From Flavivirga spongiicola (GTDB lineage: Bacteria; Bacteroidota; Bacteroidia; Flavobacteriales; Flavobacteriaceae), in assembly GCF_030540825.1 (NCBI RefSeq), contig NZ_JAUOEO010000001.1, forward strand, positions 965,001-1,029,000: DNA of 64,000 nt. Direction: 5' to 3'. The translations under genes and the position numbers were made by a program. The notes under the pieces are model-generated. The model saw only the letters and a program-made list of their open reading frames with translations. It was not told where the DNA came from and made no database searches. Shown here piece after piece: positions 37,411 to 48,084 of the stretch (positions are counted from its first letter, which is position 1; each line of letters starts with the position of its first letter).

Positions 37411-37437
37411 TATGAGATTCCTGCTTTCGCAGGAATA
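37411..37437. repeat. Dispersed palindromic repeat, GAGATTCCTGC version
   Basis: ATTCCTGC (37417-37424), loop TTTC, GCAGGAAT (37429-37436), preceded by TATGAG. Starts 6 nt after the rpsJ stop inside the ribosomal cluster. Same family as 23202 and 54898. Confidence 0.8.
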
Positions 37438-37442
37438 ACAAA

Positions 37443-37748
37443 TTATACTTTAATCTCTACTTCTACACCACTTGGTAATTCAAGCTTCATTAACGCATCA
37501 ATTGTTTTTGATGACGAAGAGTATATATCTAATAACCTCTTATAAGAGCTTAATTGAAATTGTTCTCTTGATTTCTTGTTTACGTGTGGAGAACGTAATA
37601 CAGTGAAAATTTTCTTGTGAGTTGGCAAAGGAATTGGTCCCGTTACAACTGCACCAGTACTTTTTACTGTTTTTACAATCTTATCAGCAGACTTATCTAC
37701 TAAGTTATGATCGTAAGACTTTAATTTTATTCTGATTTTTTGACTCAT
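37443..37748 (-). CDS. rpsJ: 30S ribosomal protein S10
   Basis: 101-residue protein of the 30S head, also a NusG/NusB partner in antitermination, [20 protein letters not shown]. It has the family signature in [20 protein letters not shown] with [11 protein letters not shown]. Directly after fusA (11 nt), with no tuf gene between. Followed by a palindromic repeat and a terminator-like hairpin. Confidence 0.99.
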   Translation of the reverse strand: MSQKIRIKLKSYDHNLVDKSADKIVKTVKSTGAVVTGPIPLPTHKKIFTVLRSPHVNKKSREQFQLSSYKRLLDIYSSSSKTIDALMKLELPSGVEVEIKV

Positions 37749-37759
37749 TTTCTTAACTT

Positions 37760-39886
37760 TTAAGATTGTTCCCCTTTAGCAGCTTTAATCACTTCTTCAG
37801 ATATATTTGAAGGTGTTTCAGCGTAATGTGAAAATTCCATTGTTGACGTTGCACGACCTGAAGACAATGTTCTTAATGTTGTTACATACCCAAACATTTC
37901 AGATAATGGTACAGTAGCTTTTACAGTTTTTGCACCAGCTCTATCACCCATATCACTCACTTGTCCTCTTCTTCTATTTAAATCACCAACAATATCACCC
38001 ATATTTTCTTCAGGAGTAATAACTTCAAGTTTCATTATAGGCTCCATAACAACCGCTTTTGCAGCTTTTGCAGCATTTTTAAATCCAAGTTTAGCAGCCA
38101 ATTCGAAAGATAGTTGATCTGAATCCACGTCATGGTAAGATCCATCTTTCAACGTTACTTTCATCGCATCAATCTCATATCCTGCCAACGGTCCATTAAC
38201 CATTGCCATTTTGAATCCTTTTTCAATTGAAGGGATAAATTCTTTAGGAACATTACCACCTTTAATTGTTGAAATAAATTCAAGACCTGTTTTACCTTCT
38301 TCAGCCGGCTCAACCGTAAATACGATATCAGCAAATTTACCACGACCACCAGATTGTTTCTTATAAACCTCTCTATGATCAGCAGCTTGTGTAATAGCTT
38401 CTTTGTACTCTACCTGTGGTTGACCTTGGTTAACCTCAACTTTGAATTCACGTTTTAAACGATCAACAATAACATCTAAGTGAAGCTCACCCATTCCAGA
38501 AATAATAGTCTGTCCTGAAGCCTCATCAGAACGTACTGTAAACGTAGGATCTTCTTCAGCTAACTTAGCTAAGCCCATTCCTAATTTATCAACGTCTGCT
38601 TTTGTTTTTGGCTCAACCGCAATACCAATTACTGGATCAGGGAAGTCCATAGATTCTAAAACTATAGGGTGTTTTTCTGCTGAAAGTGTATCTCCTGTTT
38701 TGATAGATTTAAATCCAACAGCAGCACCAATATCACCAGCTTCTATAAAATCAATGGCATTTTGCTTATTAGCATGCATTTGATAGATACGAGAAATACG
38801 TTCTTTTTTACCTGAACGATTATTTAACACATAAGAACCAGCATCTAAACGACCAGAATATGCTCTAAAGAATGCCAGACGCCCTACAAAAGGATCGGTA
38901 GCAATTTTAAATGCTAAAGCAGCAAACGGCTCCTTTACATCTGGTTTACGTAAAATCTCTTCTCCAGAATTTGGATCAGTTCCTACAATACCTTCTTTAT
39001 CAGTTGGAGAAGGTAAATAACGACATACTGCATCTAATAAGAATTGAACGCCTTTATTTTTAAATGCAGAACCACAAATCATCGGAATGATAGCCATATC
39101 CATCACAGCAGCTCTAAGTGCAGCATGCACTTCTTCTTCTGTAATTGAATCTTCATCTTCCATGAACTTCTCTAATAAGTTCTCATCGTAACTCGCTACT
39201 TCTTCAATCAATAAAGCTCTATATTTTCTTGCTTCAGCTTTTAACTCCTCAGGAATCTCAACAACATCAAAAGTTGCCCCTTGAGTTTCATCGTGCCAAA
39301 CAATAGCTCTATTTTTAACTAAATCTATAATACCTTTAAAATCTATTTCGTCACCAATGTTTAAAACAATTGGCACCGCATTAGATTTCAACATATCTTT
39401 TACTTGTTGACAAACACCTAAAAAGTTAGATCCTTGACGGTCCATTTTATTAACGAAACCAATTCTAGGCACTTTATAGTTATCTGCTAGCCTCCAGTTA
39501 GTTTCAGATTGAGGCTCAACACCATCAACTGCACTAAATAAGAACACTAAACCATCAAGTACACGTAAAGAACGATTTACTTCAACCGTAAAATCAACGT
39601 GACCTGGTGTATCAATGATATTAAAGTGGTATCCTTTTGTATCTGGCGTTGGGTTCCCATTCTCAATTGGAAATTGCCATTCACATGTTGTTGCAGCAGA
39701 AGTAATTGTAATACCTCTTTCTTGCTCTTGCTCCATCCAGTCCATTGTAGCAGCACCATCATGTACTTCTCCAATTTTGTGAGAGACACCTGTATAATAA
39801 AGAATACGCTCTGTAGTAGTAGTTTTTCCTGCATCAATATGTGCAGCAATACCTATATTTCTAGTGAATTTTAAATCTCTTGCCAT
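37760..39886 (-). CDS. fusA: Elongation factor G
   Basis: GTPase of 708 residues that drives ribosomal translocation. Domain I has the P-loop [15 protein letters not shown] (about 15-29), the switch segment [28 protein letters not shown] and NKMDRQG. Domain II contains [17 protein letters not shown]. Domain IV has [20 protein letters not shown], and the end has domain V. All canonical motifs are intact, so it is a functional EF-G rather than a resistance paralogue. 6 nt after rpsG. Confidence 0.99.
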   Translation of the reverse strand: MARDLKFTRNIGIAAHIDAGKTTTTERILYYTGVSHKIGEVHDGAATMDWMEQEQERGITITSAATTCEWQFPIENGNPTPDTKGYHFNIIDTPGHVDFTVEVNRSLRVLDGLVFLFSAVDGVEPQSETNWRLADNYKVPRIGFVNKMDRQGSNFLGVCQQVKDMLKSNAVPIVLNIGDEIDFKGIIDLVKNRAIVWHDETQGATFDVVEIPEELKAEARKYRALLIEEVASYDENLLEKFMEDEDSITEEEVHAALRAAVMDMAIIPMICGSAFKNKGVQFLLDAVCRYLPSPTDKEGIVGTDPNSGEEILRKPDVKEPFAALAFKIATDPFVGRLAFFRAYSGRLDAGSYVLNNRSGKKERISRIYQMHANKQNAIDFIEAGDIGAAVGFKSIKTGDTLSAEKHPIVLESMDFPDPVIGIAVEPKTKADVDKLGMGLAKLAEEDPTFTVRSDEASGQTIISGMGELHLDVIVDRLKREFKVEVNQGQPQVEYKEAITQAADHREVYKKQSGGRGKFADIVFTVEPAEEGKTGLEFISTIKGGNVPKEFIPSIEKGFKMAMVNGPLAGYEIDAMKVTLKDGSYHDVDSDQLSFELAAKLGFKNAAKAAKAVVMEPIMKLEVITPEENMGDIVGDLNRRRGQVSDMGDRAGAKTVKATVPLSEMFGYVTTLRTLSSGRATSTMEFSHYAETPSNISEEVIKAAKGEQS

Positions 39887-39892
39887 ATCGTA

Positions 39893-40369
39893 TTAAAATC
39901 TAAAGTGAGAGAATGCTTTGTTAGCTTCTGCCATTTTGTGAGTATCAACCCTTTTCTTAACTGCCGCGCCTTCTTCTTTAGCTGCTGCTAAAATTTCAGA
40001 AGCCAAACGATTAGCCATAGATTTTTCGTTTCTTTTTCGTGCATAGCTAATTAGCCATTTCATTGCTGTAGAAACCTTACGATCTGGACGAATTTGCATT
40101 GGAATTTGGAATGTTGCACCACCAACACGACGACTACGCACTTCTACGTGAGGCATCACATTAGACAAAGCATCTTTCCAAGTTTCTAAAGCTGTTTTTT
40201 CTTCGTCAGTTTTTTTCGAATCTACAATGTCAATCGCATCATAGAATACTTTAAAAGCGACAGACTTCTTTCCATCCCACATCATCATATTAACGAAACG
40301 AGTTACTAACTGATCGTTAAAACGTGGATCTGGTAAAAGCGGTCTCTTTTTTGCTGCTCTTTTTCTCAT
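39893..40369 (-). CDS. rpsG: 30S ribosomal protein S7
   Basis: 158-residue head-assembly protein, [20 protein letters not shown], with the conserved [20 protein letters not shown] and a C-terminal part ending [11 protein letters not shown]. 22 nt after rpsL. In E. coli S7 represses the str operon; no obvious site is visible here. Confidence 0.99.
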   Translation of the reverse strand: MRKRAAKKRPLLPDPRFNDQLVTRFVNMMMWDGKKSVAFKVFYDAIDIVDSKKTDEEKTALETWKDALSNVMPHVEVRSRRVGGATFQIPMQIRPDRKVSTAMKWLISYARKRNEKSMANRLASEILAAAKEEGAAVKKRVDTHKMAEANKAFSHFRF

Positions 40370-40391
40370 GTCTTCTTCTTAAAGTTTTAAA

Positions 40392-40766
40392 TTACTTTTT
40401 AGGGCGTTTAGCACCATACTTAGATCTACGTTGCGTTCTACCTGAAACACCTGCTGTGTCTAAAGCACCACGTACAATGTGATATCTAACTCCTGGCAAA
40501 TCTTTTACCCTTCCACCTCTAACCAATACTATCGAGTGCTCTTGTAGATTGTGTCCTTCTCCACCAATGTATGCATTAACCTCGTTACCGTTTGTTAAAC
40601 GAACCCTTGCCACCTTACGCATTGCTGAGTTTGGTTTTTTAGGAGTTGTCGTGTAAACACGAGTACACACACCACGTCTTTGCGGACAAGAATCTAAAGC
40701 AGCCGATTTACTCTTCTTGGTTATTTTGGCTCTTCCTGTTCTTACTAATTGTGAAATTGTTGGCAT
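40392..40766 (-). CDS. rpsL: 30S ribosomal protein S12
   Basis: 124-residue decoding-centre protein, [20 protein letters not shown]. Lys43 in [19 protein letters not shown] and the KDLPGV loop ([17 protein letters not shown]) are the normal, streptomycin-sensitive residues. First gene of the str segment, with a well-formed promoter 44 nt upstream. Confidence 0.99.
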   Translation of the reverse strand: MPTISQLVRTGRAKITKKSKSAALDSCPQRRGVCTRVYTTTPKKPNSAMRKVARVRLTNGNEVNAYIGGEGHNLQEHSIVLVRGGRVKDLPGVRYHIVRGALDTAGVSGRTQRRSKYGAKRPKK

Positions 40767-41074
40767 ATATATTATATATAAATTTTAAAATCCTCTTCTA
40801 AGAGGGCTGCAAAGGTAGAAATTAAAATGAATAATTCAAATCCTAAATCATTAATTTTCACATCATAATGATTTTTTGTTTTTCATCTGATGGGGAAAGT
40901 CCTTATTTCGCTATCCATTTGTTTAATTCTACCTTTAAAACTGCCATAATTAAGCATCATTTTTTTATTAAAAACCCAAAACGATTTCGATAGAATTTAA
41001 AAATTATCTAATGACCTATATTATAAGTCTACGTTTTCCGTTAGATTTACACAATCAAAACAGCTAATTATAAA
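40767..41074. other. Divergent intergenic region between rpsL and the BamA-like gene
   Basis: 308 nt with no gene. It holds the rpsL promoter (40810-40840, minus strand). In the right half TAGATTTA near 41042 is a weak -7-like candidate for the plus-strand gene. Nothing else stands out. Confidence 0.6.
40810..40840 (-). promoter_or_regulatory. Consensus promoter of the str/ribosomal operon
   Basis: On the minus strand TTTG (40837-40840), 19 nt, TACCTTTG (40810-40817): a full match to the Bacteroidota housekeeping promoter. Predicted start near 40804, about 37 nt before rpsL. Confidence 0.85.
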
Positions 41075-42769
41075 GTGAAAAAAACTTCTTTTTTACTCCT
41101 TATTATATATACACTTTTTTCTTCGGAACTGTTTTGCCAAAATTTACACCTTAAAATTGATGGCAATACTGAAAATCAAACCAATATAATCGATTCTTTA
41201 AACTACTTAAAAATTCACAAAGATTACGCTTCAATAAAACATGAAGTAGACGAAGTCCAAAAAAAACTTTTTAAAATTGGATATATTGAAAACAAATTAA
41301 AAGAAATCATTAAATCAAACGATTCGTCATTCAAAACTCAAATTCATTTAAAAAAGAAATTTAACACCATATATATATATTATGACAAAACAAAAATTAA
41401 ACACTCACTTTTAGAGGCTATTTCAAAAAATGTTTTTGATGACTATTTTGAATTAGAATTTAGCAAAGTTGAAAACGTTTTAAATTTTATTAACTCTAAA
41501 ATTGCAGAGGAAGGATTACCTTTTTCAAAATTACATTTGTCTAATATTAAGATTAAAGACACATCTAATTTATCAGCAAATTTGATAATTGAATCCCAAG
41601 CAAGAGAAAGAATTATTAACAACATAATAATTAAAGGCTATGAAAAATTTCCGCGCTCCTATCTAAAACACTACTTGAAAATTAAACAGTCCCAAGTTTT
41701 TGATTTAAACAGAATTAAAAACAAAACCAATCAACTAAACAATTTAAAGTTTGCTAATGAGATAAAACCTCCTGAGGTTTTATTTTCTAAAGACTCTACA
41801 GCGTTATACTTATATCTTGAAAAATCAAAAAGCAATTCTTTTGATGGTTTTTTAGGTTTTGGAACCAATGAAGAAACAAATAAATTAGAATTTGATGGTT
41901 ATCTAAATTTAAATTTAACCAATAACTTAAACTTTGGTGAATCGTTTAAACTACTATACAAAAGTGATGAAAACGATCAAAAAACGTTTCAAGCGGATTT
42001 AACACTACCCTACCTGTTTAAATCTCCAATAGGGATTGATTTACGCTTACGAATTTTCAAAAAGGATTCATCATTCACAACTGTAAACCAAGCATTAAAA
42101 TTGCATTATCAAATAAATTCGAAGCATAAAATTTATGCCGGTCTACTTTCTACTGAGTCAAATAATTTATTAACAGAAAATACATCACTAACAATTTCAG
42201 ATTACAAAACACAATATTACACGTTGGCATACGAGTTCACAAAACCACAATCATACAATTTACTTTTTCCAACAAATTCTAAACTATATCTAGAAACAAA
42301 TTTTGGAAAAAGAAAAGCACTAAATGCCCAAGAAAGACAATCTCATGTTTCTATTGATGCATTTAAAATATTTAACTTAAACAGAAAAAACAGTGTCTTT
42401 TTAAGATTAAACGGTGCTTCTTTAAATTCTAATACTTATTTCGAAAATGAATTACTAAGATTTGGTGGTATAAACTCTATTAGAGGGTTTGAAGAAAACA
42501 GCTTGTTTTCTTCTTTATTTGGTTTAATTAATACAGAGTATAGATATCAACTTAACAATTCAATTTATATTCACTCTATTATAGATGCTGCCTATTTTGA
42601 AAATAAAATCTTGAATGCTAAAGAAAAACTTTTCGGGTATGGTTTTGGCTTTGGTATTCTTACACAAGCCGGGCTATTTAGATTTAACTATGCTAATGGT
42701 AAAAATGAAAACCAAAAATTCAAACTCTCCAATTCTAAAATACACCTAAGTCTGATAGCCAATTTCTAG
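41075..42769 (+). CDS. POTRA/BamA-type outer-membrane protein
   Basis: Outer-membrane protein of 564 residues of the Omp85/surface-antigen type. It starts at GTG and has a signal peptide about 1-22 (ending SSELFCQ). An N-terminal region with POTRA-like units (about 45-250) includes INNIIIKGYEKFPRSYLKHY, and a C-terminal barrel has the Omp85 landmark LLRFGGINSIRGFEENSLFS (RGF motif), ending SLIANF. It is shorter than BamA, with fewer POTRA units, and lies alone, so it is probably an accessory assembly or export barrel, not the essential BamA. Partner unknown; the SusC/SusD genes follow on the same strand after 278 nt. Confidence 0.8.
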   Translation: MKKTSFLLLIIYTLFSSELFCQNLHLKIDGNTENQTNIIDSLNYLKIHKDYASIKHEVDEVQKKLFKIGYIENKLKEIIKSNDSSFKTQIHLKKKFNTIYIYYDKTKIKHSLLEAISKNVFDDYFELEFSKVENVLNFINSKIAEEGLPFSKLHLSNIKIKDTSNLSANLIIESQARERIINNIIIKGYEKFPRSYLKHYLKIKQSQVFDLNRIKNKTNQLNNLKFANEIKPPEVLFSKDSTALYLYLEKSKSNSFDGFLGFGTNEETNKLEFDGYLNLNLTNNLNFGESFKLLYKSDENDQKTFQADLTLPYLFKSPIGIDLRLRIFKKDSSFTTVNQALKLHYQINSKHKIYAGLLSTESNNLLTENTSLTISDYKTQYYTLAYEFTKPQSYNLLFPTNSKLYLETNFGKRKALNAQERQSHVSIDAFKIFNLNRKNSVFLRLNGASLNSNTYFENELLRFGGINSIRGFEENSLFSSLFGLINTEYRYQLNNSIYIHSIIDAAYFENKILNAKEKLFGYGFGFGILTQAGLFRFNYANGKNENQKFKLSNSKIHLSLIANF

Positions 42770-43047
42770 TTTTCACCTAATCTAACAGCATAGTTATTAT
42801 GTTTTAAAGTTGAAATTCTAAACAAGCATAAACTGAACTCTATTTTTCTTTTTAAGCTAAAATAATTCAACTTAATTTACTTAAGCCTATTTATATCATT
42901 TTTGAGCTACCTTAAATTAATTTACCTGGTTTTCAAACTATTATTCCAAACCAGCTTCAACTAAATCCTTCACAGACAAGTTATTATCCTTTTAGAGTAA
43001 GTTTTGTCCCCGATTTTTACCATCGACTAATTCTAAATTATTACAAA

Positions 43048-46000
43048 ATGAAAACAAAGTTTAGTGTAATGCTGACGCTATTATTGGCGTTAGCTGTGCA
43101 ATTAGCATTTGCGCAAAAAAAGACAATTTCAGGAACGGTTTCAGACGAATCTGGCTTACCACTTCCCGGAACATCTGTCTTGATTAAAGGTACATCTTCC
43201 GGTACCTCATCTAATTTTGATGGTAAATATTCTATTGAAGTTTCTCAAGGACAAACCCTTGTATTCACTTTTATAGGATACACCACTCAAGAAGTTATCG
43301 TTGGATCATCTAGCACTTTAAATGTATTACTACAAGAAGATACTTCTGCTTTAGATGAGGTGGTTATTACAGCACTTGGTATTTCCAGAGACAAAAGATC
43401 TTTAGGGTATGCAACCCAAGAAGTTCAGGGAGACGAACTTACTGCTGTAAAAAGTGGCAATTTTGTGAATGCTCTTTCTGGTAAAGCATCTGGTATTAAA
43501 ATTACTAAAACGACCAACTTAGGAGGCTCTACTAATGTATTAATTAGAGGTAATACGTCTCTTACAGGAAACAATCAAGCATTATTTGTTATTGATGGTG
43601 TGCCAGTTAGTAATAGAAATACAAATACAAGAGGTCAAGAGCAAGCTAATGGTGGTCACTATGATTATGGTAATGCCGCTTCTGATATAAATCCTGATGA
43701 CATCGAATCTGTAAATATTTTAAAAGGTGCAGCCGCATCTGCTCTTTACGGATCCAGAGCTGCCAATGGTGTTATTATGATTACTACAAAAAAAGGCAAA
43801 AAATCTAAAGGATTTGGTGTTACTGTAAATTCAGGCGTTACTTTTGGTTCTATTGACAAAAGCACTTTTATTAAGTATCAAAAAGAATATGGAGGAGGTT
43901 ACGGCCCTTATTATGGTGATTGCGAATGTTTATACTTAAATAATCATATTGATATTAATGGAGATGGATCACCTGACATCTCCGTACCTTATGGGGAAGA
44001 CGCATCCTATGGTGCTAGATTTGATCCTAACCTATTAGTATATCAATGGGATTCCTTAGACCCAGATAATCCCAATTTTGGATCGCCAACGCCATGGGTT
44101 AATGCTAAAAATGGCCCCATAACATTTTTTGAAACACCAGTAACATTGACAAACTCTGTATCTTTGGATAAAGGTTTTGATGATGGCTCTTTCAGAATTA
44201 ACTATACAAATTTTGATCAAAGTGGATTAATGCCTAACAGTTCCATAAGAAAGCATAATTTTTCAATGAGTGGAAGATTCGATCTTAATGAAAAACTTCA
44301 CGCTTCCGGATTTGCCAACTACCTTAAAACCAATGGACTTGGAAGAAACACTACTGGGTATGGCGATAATATTGTTGCAGGGTTTAAACAATGGTGGCAA
44401 ACTAATGTTGACATTCAACAACAAAAAGATATTTATTTCAAAACCAGAAGAAATGTCACTTGGAACCCAGGGTCAGGTTATCTTACAGGTGATTTAACTC
44501 CTATATATTGGGATAATCCATATTGGACCCGTTATGAAAACTATCAAACGGATGAGAGAAACAGATTTATTGGTAATGTCTCTTTAACTTACGATTTAAA
44601 GAATTGGTTAACTGTGACTGGTAGAGTAGCTACTGATACTTATAACGAATTACAAGAAGAACGAAGACAAGTTGGAAGTGTCCCTACTGATTTTGGAATC
44701 GGGACTGGCGCAGACGGAAGTATTAATAGAAACACTGTTGATTCTGGTTATATGAGAAGAGATATTACAGCTACTGAAACGAATTACGATTTAATGTTTA
44801 ATGTAGATAAAGATTTAAGTGAGTCTCTTAACTTAAAAGCCATTCTTGGGGTAAACATTAATAGAAGGGAGTTTAGCAGATTAACCTCGGCTACGCAAGG
44901 AGGTATTAGTGTTCCTGGGCTTTATACATTAAAAAATAGTAGAGACCCATTAGCTTTACCAGTTGAAACTGTATGGAAAAATGGAACAGATGGTATTTAT
45001 GGCAGTCTTTCCTTAGGCTATAATGATACTTTTTATTTAGATGCTACACTTCGTAGAGATCATGTTTCTACACTTCCTAAAGACAACAGTACATTTTACT
45101 ACCCCGGTATTTCAGGTAGTTTCATCTTTAGTAAATCGGTTGATATAGATTGGTTATCTTTTGGTAAGTTTAGTGTTAACTATGCAGAAGTAGGCAATGG
45201 TGCTGCAGGAGCGAATCAATTGGAAGATTTTTATGATGTTAACACACCATTTGGATCAGCTAGCACCTCGGTTGGAAACACAAAAAACAATCCAAATTTA
45301 AAGCCAGAAAGAACAAAAAGTTACGAGTTTGGTCTTGAGACGAAATTCTTAAAGAATCGTTTAGGTATAGAAGTTGCATATTACCAATCAAACTCTATAG
45401 ATCAAATTGTTGGCGTAAGAGTATCTGAAGCAACTGGTTATTTATATAAACGTGTAAACGCAGGTGAAATTGAAAATAAAGGCGTGGAACTTTCTTTATC
45501 TGGTTCACCAATAAAAACTGATGATTTTAGTTGGAATGTCAATGTAAACTGGACTAGAAACAGAAACAAAGTATTGTCTTTGCCGGAGGGACTACAAACA
45601 TTACAGTTAGGTAGTTTCCAAGGTGGTATAACAATAAATGCTCAAGTAGGAGCACCTTACGGTGTTATTTATGGATCAGACTATACATACTTGGATCCAT
45701 TAAATCCAACACCTGAGACAAGGTTAATTGATGCAACCTCTGGTGAGTATATGAAAACATCGACATCAGATAATATTATTGGTGATTCCAACCCTGATTG
45801 GCAGATGGGTATCAGCAACCATTTTAGCTATAAAGATTTCACCTTTAGTTTTTTAATAGACATTCAAGAAGGCGGCAGTATTTGGTCATTAGATCAATAT
45901 TATGGCCTTGCGACAGGTTTACCTGCTGAAACAGTCTTTTTAAATGACTTAGGAAACCCTGTAAGAAACACTATTGCCGATGGTGGTGGATTTATCAATG

Positions 46001-46347
46001 TAGGTGTTAATCCAGATGGATCTACAAATACAACGCGCATTAGAGCTGATAGATTTGGTGCTTTCGGATACAGAAGAGGTTTACCTGATAAAGCATTTTC
46101 TTATGACGCCGGTTATATTAAATTAAGAGAAGTAGCACTTACTTACAATGTACCAGAAAAGCTTCTTGAGAGCACGTTCCTTACCGGAGCTTCTTTCAGC
46201 GCTATAGGCTCTAACTTATGGATGGACAAAAACCTTCCCCATGCCGATCCGGAATCTGGATTAGGCGCAGGTAATATTCAAGGTTATTCAGTAGGCTCAT
46301 TACCTTCTACAAGAGATTTTGGCTTTAATGTTAAATTACAATTTTAA
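43048..46347 (+). CDS. SusC/RagA-family TonB-linked outer-membrane transporter (pair 1)
   Basis: 1099-residue barrel that imports oligomers with its SusD lid. Signal peptide 1-22 (MKTKFSVMLTLLLALAVQLA to AFA/Q). A carboxypeptidase-regulatory-like domain lies at about 26-110 (ISGTVSDESGLPLPGTSVLI). The Ton box is near LDEVVITALG. The plug at about 120-235 has INPDDIESVNILKGAAASAL and YGSRAANGVIMITTKKG. The barrel has the NPNLKPERTKSYEFGLE landmark and ends NVKLQF. The SusD gene starts 10 nt after its stop. Ligand unknown: no glycosidase, protease or regulator is beside the pair. The signal-peptide region and upstream 23 nt are nearly the same as in the second SusC. Confidence 0.95.
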   Translation: MKTKFSVMLTLLLALAVQLAFAQKKTISGTVSDESGLPLPGTSVLIKGTSSGTSSNFDGKYSIEVSQGQTLVFTFIGYTTQEVIVGSSSTLNVLLQEDTSALDEVVITALGISRDKRSLGYATQEVQGDELTAVKSGNFVNALSGKASGIKITKTTNLGGSTNVLIRGNTSLTGNNQALFVIDGVPVSNRNTNTRGQEQANGGHYDYGNAASDINPDDIESVNILKGAAASALYGSRAANGVIMITTKKGKKSKGFGVTVNSGVTFGSIDKSTFIKYQKEYGGGYGPYYGDCECLYLNNHIDINGDGSPDISVPYGEDASYGARFDPNLLVYQWDSLDPDNPNFGSPTPWVNAKNGPITFFETPVTLTNSVSLDKGFDDGSFRINYTNFDQSGLMPNSSIRKHNFSMSGRFDLNEKLHASGFANYLKTNGLGRNTTGYGDNIVAGFKQWWQTNVDIQQQKDIYFKTRRNVTWNPGSGYLTGDLTPIYWDNPYWTRYENYQTDERNRFIGNVSLTYDLKNWLTVTGRVATDTYNELQEERRQVGSVPTDFGIGTGADGSINRNTVDSGYMRRDITATETNYDLMFNVDKDLSESLNLKAILGVNINRREFSRLTSATQGGISVPGLYTLKNSRDPLALPVETVWKNGTDGIYGSLSLGYNDTFYLDATLRRDHVSTLPKDNSTFYYPGISGSFIFSKSVDIDWLSFGKFSVNYAEVGNGAAGANQLEDFYDVNTPFGSASTSVGNTKNNPNLKPERTKSYEFGLETKFLKNRLGIEVAYYQSNSIDQIVGVRVSEATGYLYKRVNAGEIENKGVELSLSGSPIKTDDFSWNVNVNWTRNRNKVLSLPEGLQTLQLGSFQGGITINAQVGAPYGVIYGSDYTYLDPLNPTPETRLIDATSGEYMKTSTSDNIIGDSNPDWQMGISNHFSYKDFTFSFLIDIQEGGSIWSLDQYYGLATGLPAETVFLNDLGNPVRNTIADGGGFINVGVNPDGSTNTTRIRADRFGAFGYRRGLPDKAFSYDAGYIKLREVALTYNVPEKLLESTFLTGASFSAIGSNLWMDKNLPHADPESGLGAGNIQGYSVGSLPSTRDFGFNVKLQF

Positions 46348-46357
46348 AATTTTGACT

Positions 46358-47794
46358 ATGAAAAAAATATTTTTAATAATGACTGCAATCTGTATTGCAT
46401 CATGTTCAAGTAATTTAGAAGACTTGAATAGAAACACCAAGGATCCTGCTGCTGTATCTGGAGAATCCTTATTTACAGGAGCTCAAAAAGCTTTAGTTGA
46501 TCAAGTTGTCCACATTAATGTTAATGAGAACAATACGAAGTTATGGTCTCAGTTTTTACAAGAAACGACATACACTGACGAAAGTAATTACGATCAAGTT
46601 ACCAGAACCATTCCTGAAAACCTTTGGAGTGCCATGTATAGAGATGCTTTAAAGGACTTAGATGAAGCAGGGAAAATTATTACTGAAACAACGTATTTAA
46701 CGGATGAAATAAATGCATTAAAACCTAATAAGTTAAATATTATTGAGATTTTAAAAGTTTATGCATACAGTCACTTGGCTGAAACTTTTGGTGATGTACC
46801 CTATAGTGAGTCTCTAAATATTGAAATTTTAAGTCCAAAATATGATGATGGCATAACCATTTATAAAGATTTAATTTCCAGATTAACGACTGCTATCAGT
46901 AATTTAGATGATAGCAAAGATAGCTTTGGGTCTAATGACAATATTTATAAAGGAGATGTCGCTAGCTGGATAAAATTTGCAAATTCTTTAAAATTAAGAA
47001 TGGGCATGTTATTAGCTGACGCAGATGATACCTATGCAAAAACTACCGTTGAATCTGCTATTGCCGGAGGTATTATAACAAGTAGCGCAGAAAATACAAA
47101 TATGCAATATGGATCATCGGCTCCTAACACGCACCCAGTTCATACAGAAGCAATATTAAGTGGTCGTGATGATTTTGTTGCTGGTGCCACACTTATTGAT
47201 TTAATGAATACGTTAAATGACCCTAGAAGACCTTTATGGTTTCAAACTGTGGGCGGTGACTATATAGGTGGTGAAATTGGCTCACCATCAACTTACTCTA
47301 GCCATTCACCTATGTCTGAACAGGTTGTCGCTGCTACGGCCCCAGGTGTCATATTTTCTTATTCTGAAATGCAATTTTTATTAGCTGAAGGCGCTGAAAG
47401 AGGGTATGCAACAGGTGATACTGCCGCTAATCATTATAATGCCGCAATTACTGCTTCTATTGATGAATGGGGAGGAAGTGCAGCAGATGCTGCCACTTAT
47501 TTAGCACAACCATCTGTTGATTACGCTACGTTAATCGGAACTCAACCCTGGAGACAGGTTATAGGAACACAAAAATGGATTTCTTTATTTAATAGAGGCC
47601 CAGAAGCCTGGACTTCAATCAGAGTTTTTGACTTTCCAATCTTAGCAACTCCTACAGAAGCTGTTTCGGGGTTTCCAAACAGATACACGTATCCTATTGT
47701 AGAACAAACTATTAATGCGACAAATTATAATGCAGCAGCTTCAGCAATTGGAGGAGATTTAGCAGAAACAAAATTATTCTGGGATAAATTTTAA
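46358..47794 (+). CDS. SusD/RagB-family nutrient-binding lipoprotein (pair 1)
   Basis: 478-residue surface lipoprotein that caps the SusC channel. The frame opens earlier (46319, inside susC), but the ATG at 46358 gives a clean lipoprotein signal peptide, MKKIFLIMTAICIASC, with Cys16 lipidated and acidic residues soon after (SSNLEDL). The sequence begins LNRNTKDPAAVSGESLFTGA and has the helical repeat fold of the SusD-like 2 subgroup, different from the classic RagB layout of the second pair. The C-terminal WISLFNRGPEAWTSIRVFDF is typical of that subgroup. A terminator follows at 47851. Confidence 0.92.
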   Translation: MKKIFLIMTAICIASCSSNLEDLNRNTKDPAAVSGESLFTGAQKALVDQVVHINVNENNTKLWSQFLQETTYTDESNYDQVTRTIPENLWSAMYRDALKDLDEAGKIITETTYLTDEINALKPNKLNIIEILKVYAYSHLAETFGDVPYSESLNIEILSPKYDDGITIYKDLISRLTTAISNLDDSKDSFGSNDNIYKGDVASWIKFANSLKLRMGMLLADADDTYAKTTVESAIAGGIITSSAENTNMQYGSSAPNTHPVHTEAILSGRDDFVAGATLIDLMNTLNDPRRPLWFQTVGGDYIGGEIGSPSTYSSHSPMSEQVVAATAPGVIFSYSEMQFLLAEGAERGYATGDTAANHYNAAITASIDEWGGSAADAATYLAQPSVDYATLIGTQPWRQVIGTQKWISLFNRGPEAWTSIRVFDFPILATPTEAVSGFPNRYTYPIVEQTINATNYNAAASAIGGDLAETKLFWDKF

Positions 47795-47850
47795 GGTATG
47801 TATCTTCTTATATAGCCGATACAGATGGTTAAGGGATTTAATTAATTTTT

Positions 47851-47880
47851 GGCTGTCCTTTAGGGCAGCCTTTTTTGTTT
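47851..47880 (+). terminator. Terminator of SusC/SusD pair 1
   Basis: GGCTGTCCT (47851-47859) pairs with AGGGCAGCC (47862-47870, one G-U pair), followed by TTTTTTGTTT. Confidence 0.88.
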
Positions 47881-47931
47881 GGTATTATTAGTTATTATTT
47901 TGGAGAAAGAGTTATTAAGTGGTCGTCAAGG

Positions 47932-48084
47932 TCAATGAAATTGTTTACCACCAATTATAATGATTTTTTGAACTTCAAACACTTTATTATGAGGAAGTAT
48001 TAATAAAGTAGAAACCAAAATAAGAATTGTTATAATGAGCCATAATCTTAAAAAAGTGAGTTTAGTCCAATAAAACAAACCCAT
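47932..48084 (-). CDS. Possible small single-pass membrane protein
   Basis: A 50-residue frame on the minus strand between the two SusC/SusD pairs. It begins MGLFYWTKLTFLRLWLIITI, continues through a strong hydrophobic stretch ending LLILPHN, and closes with a short basic tail (KVFEVQKIIIIGGKQFH). The positive residues before the hydrophobic segment are consistent with a single membrane helix. No promoter box or ribosome site is convincing, and AT-rich DNA easily yields hydrophobic frames by chance, so this is only a candidate. Confidence 0.25.
   Translation of the reverse strand: MGLFYWTKLTFLRLWLIITILILVSTLLILPHNKVFEVQKIIIIGGKQFH

Noticed and set aside
38161..39874. Several 60-90-residue frames inside fusA on both strands
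   Set aside because: All lie within an intact EF-G gene and have no protein-like motifs.
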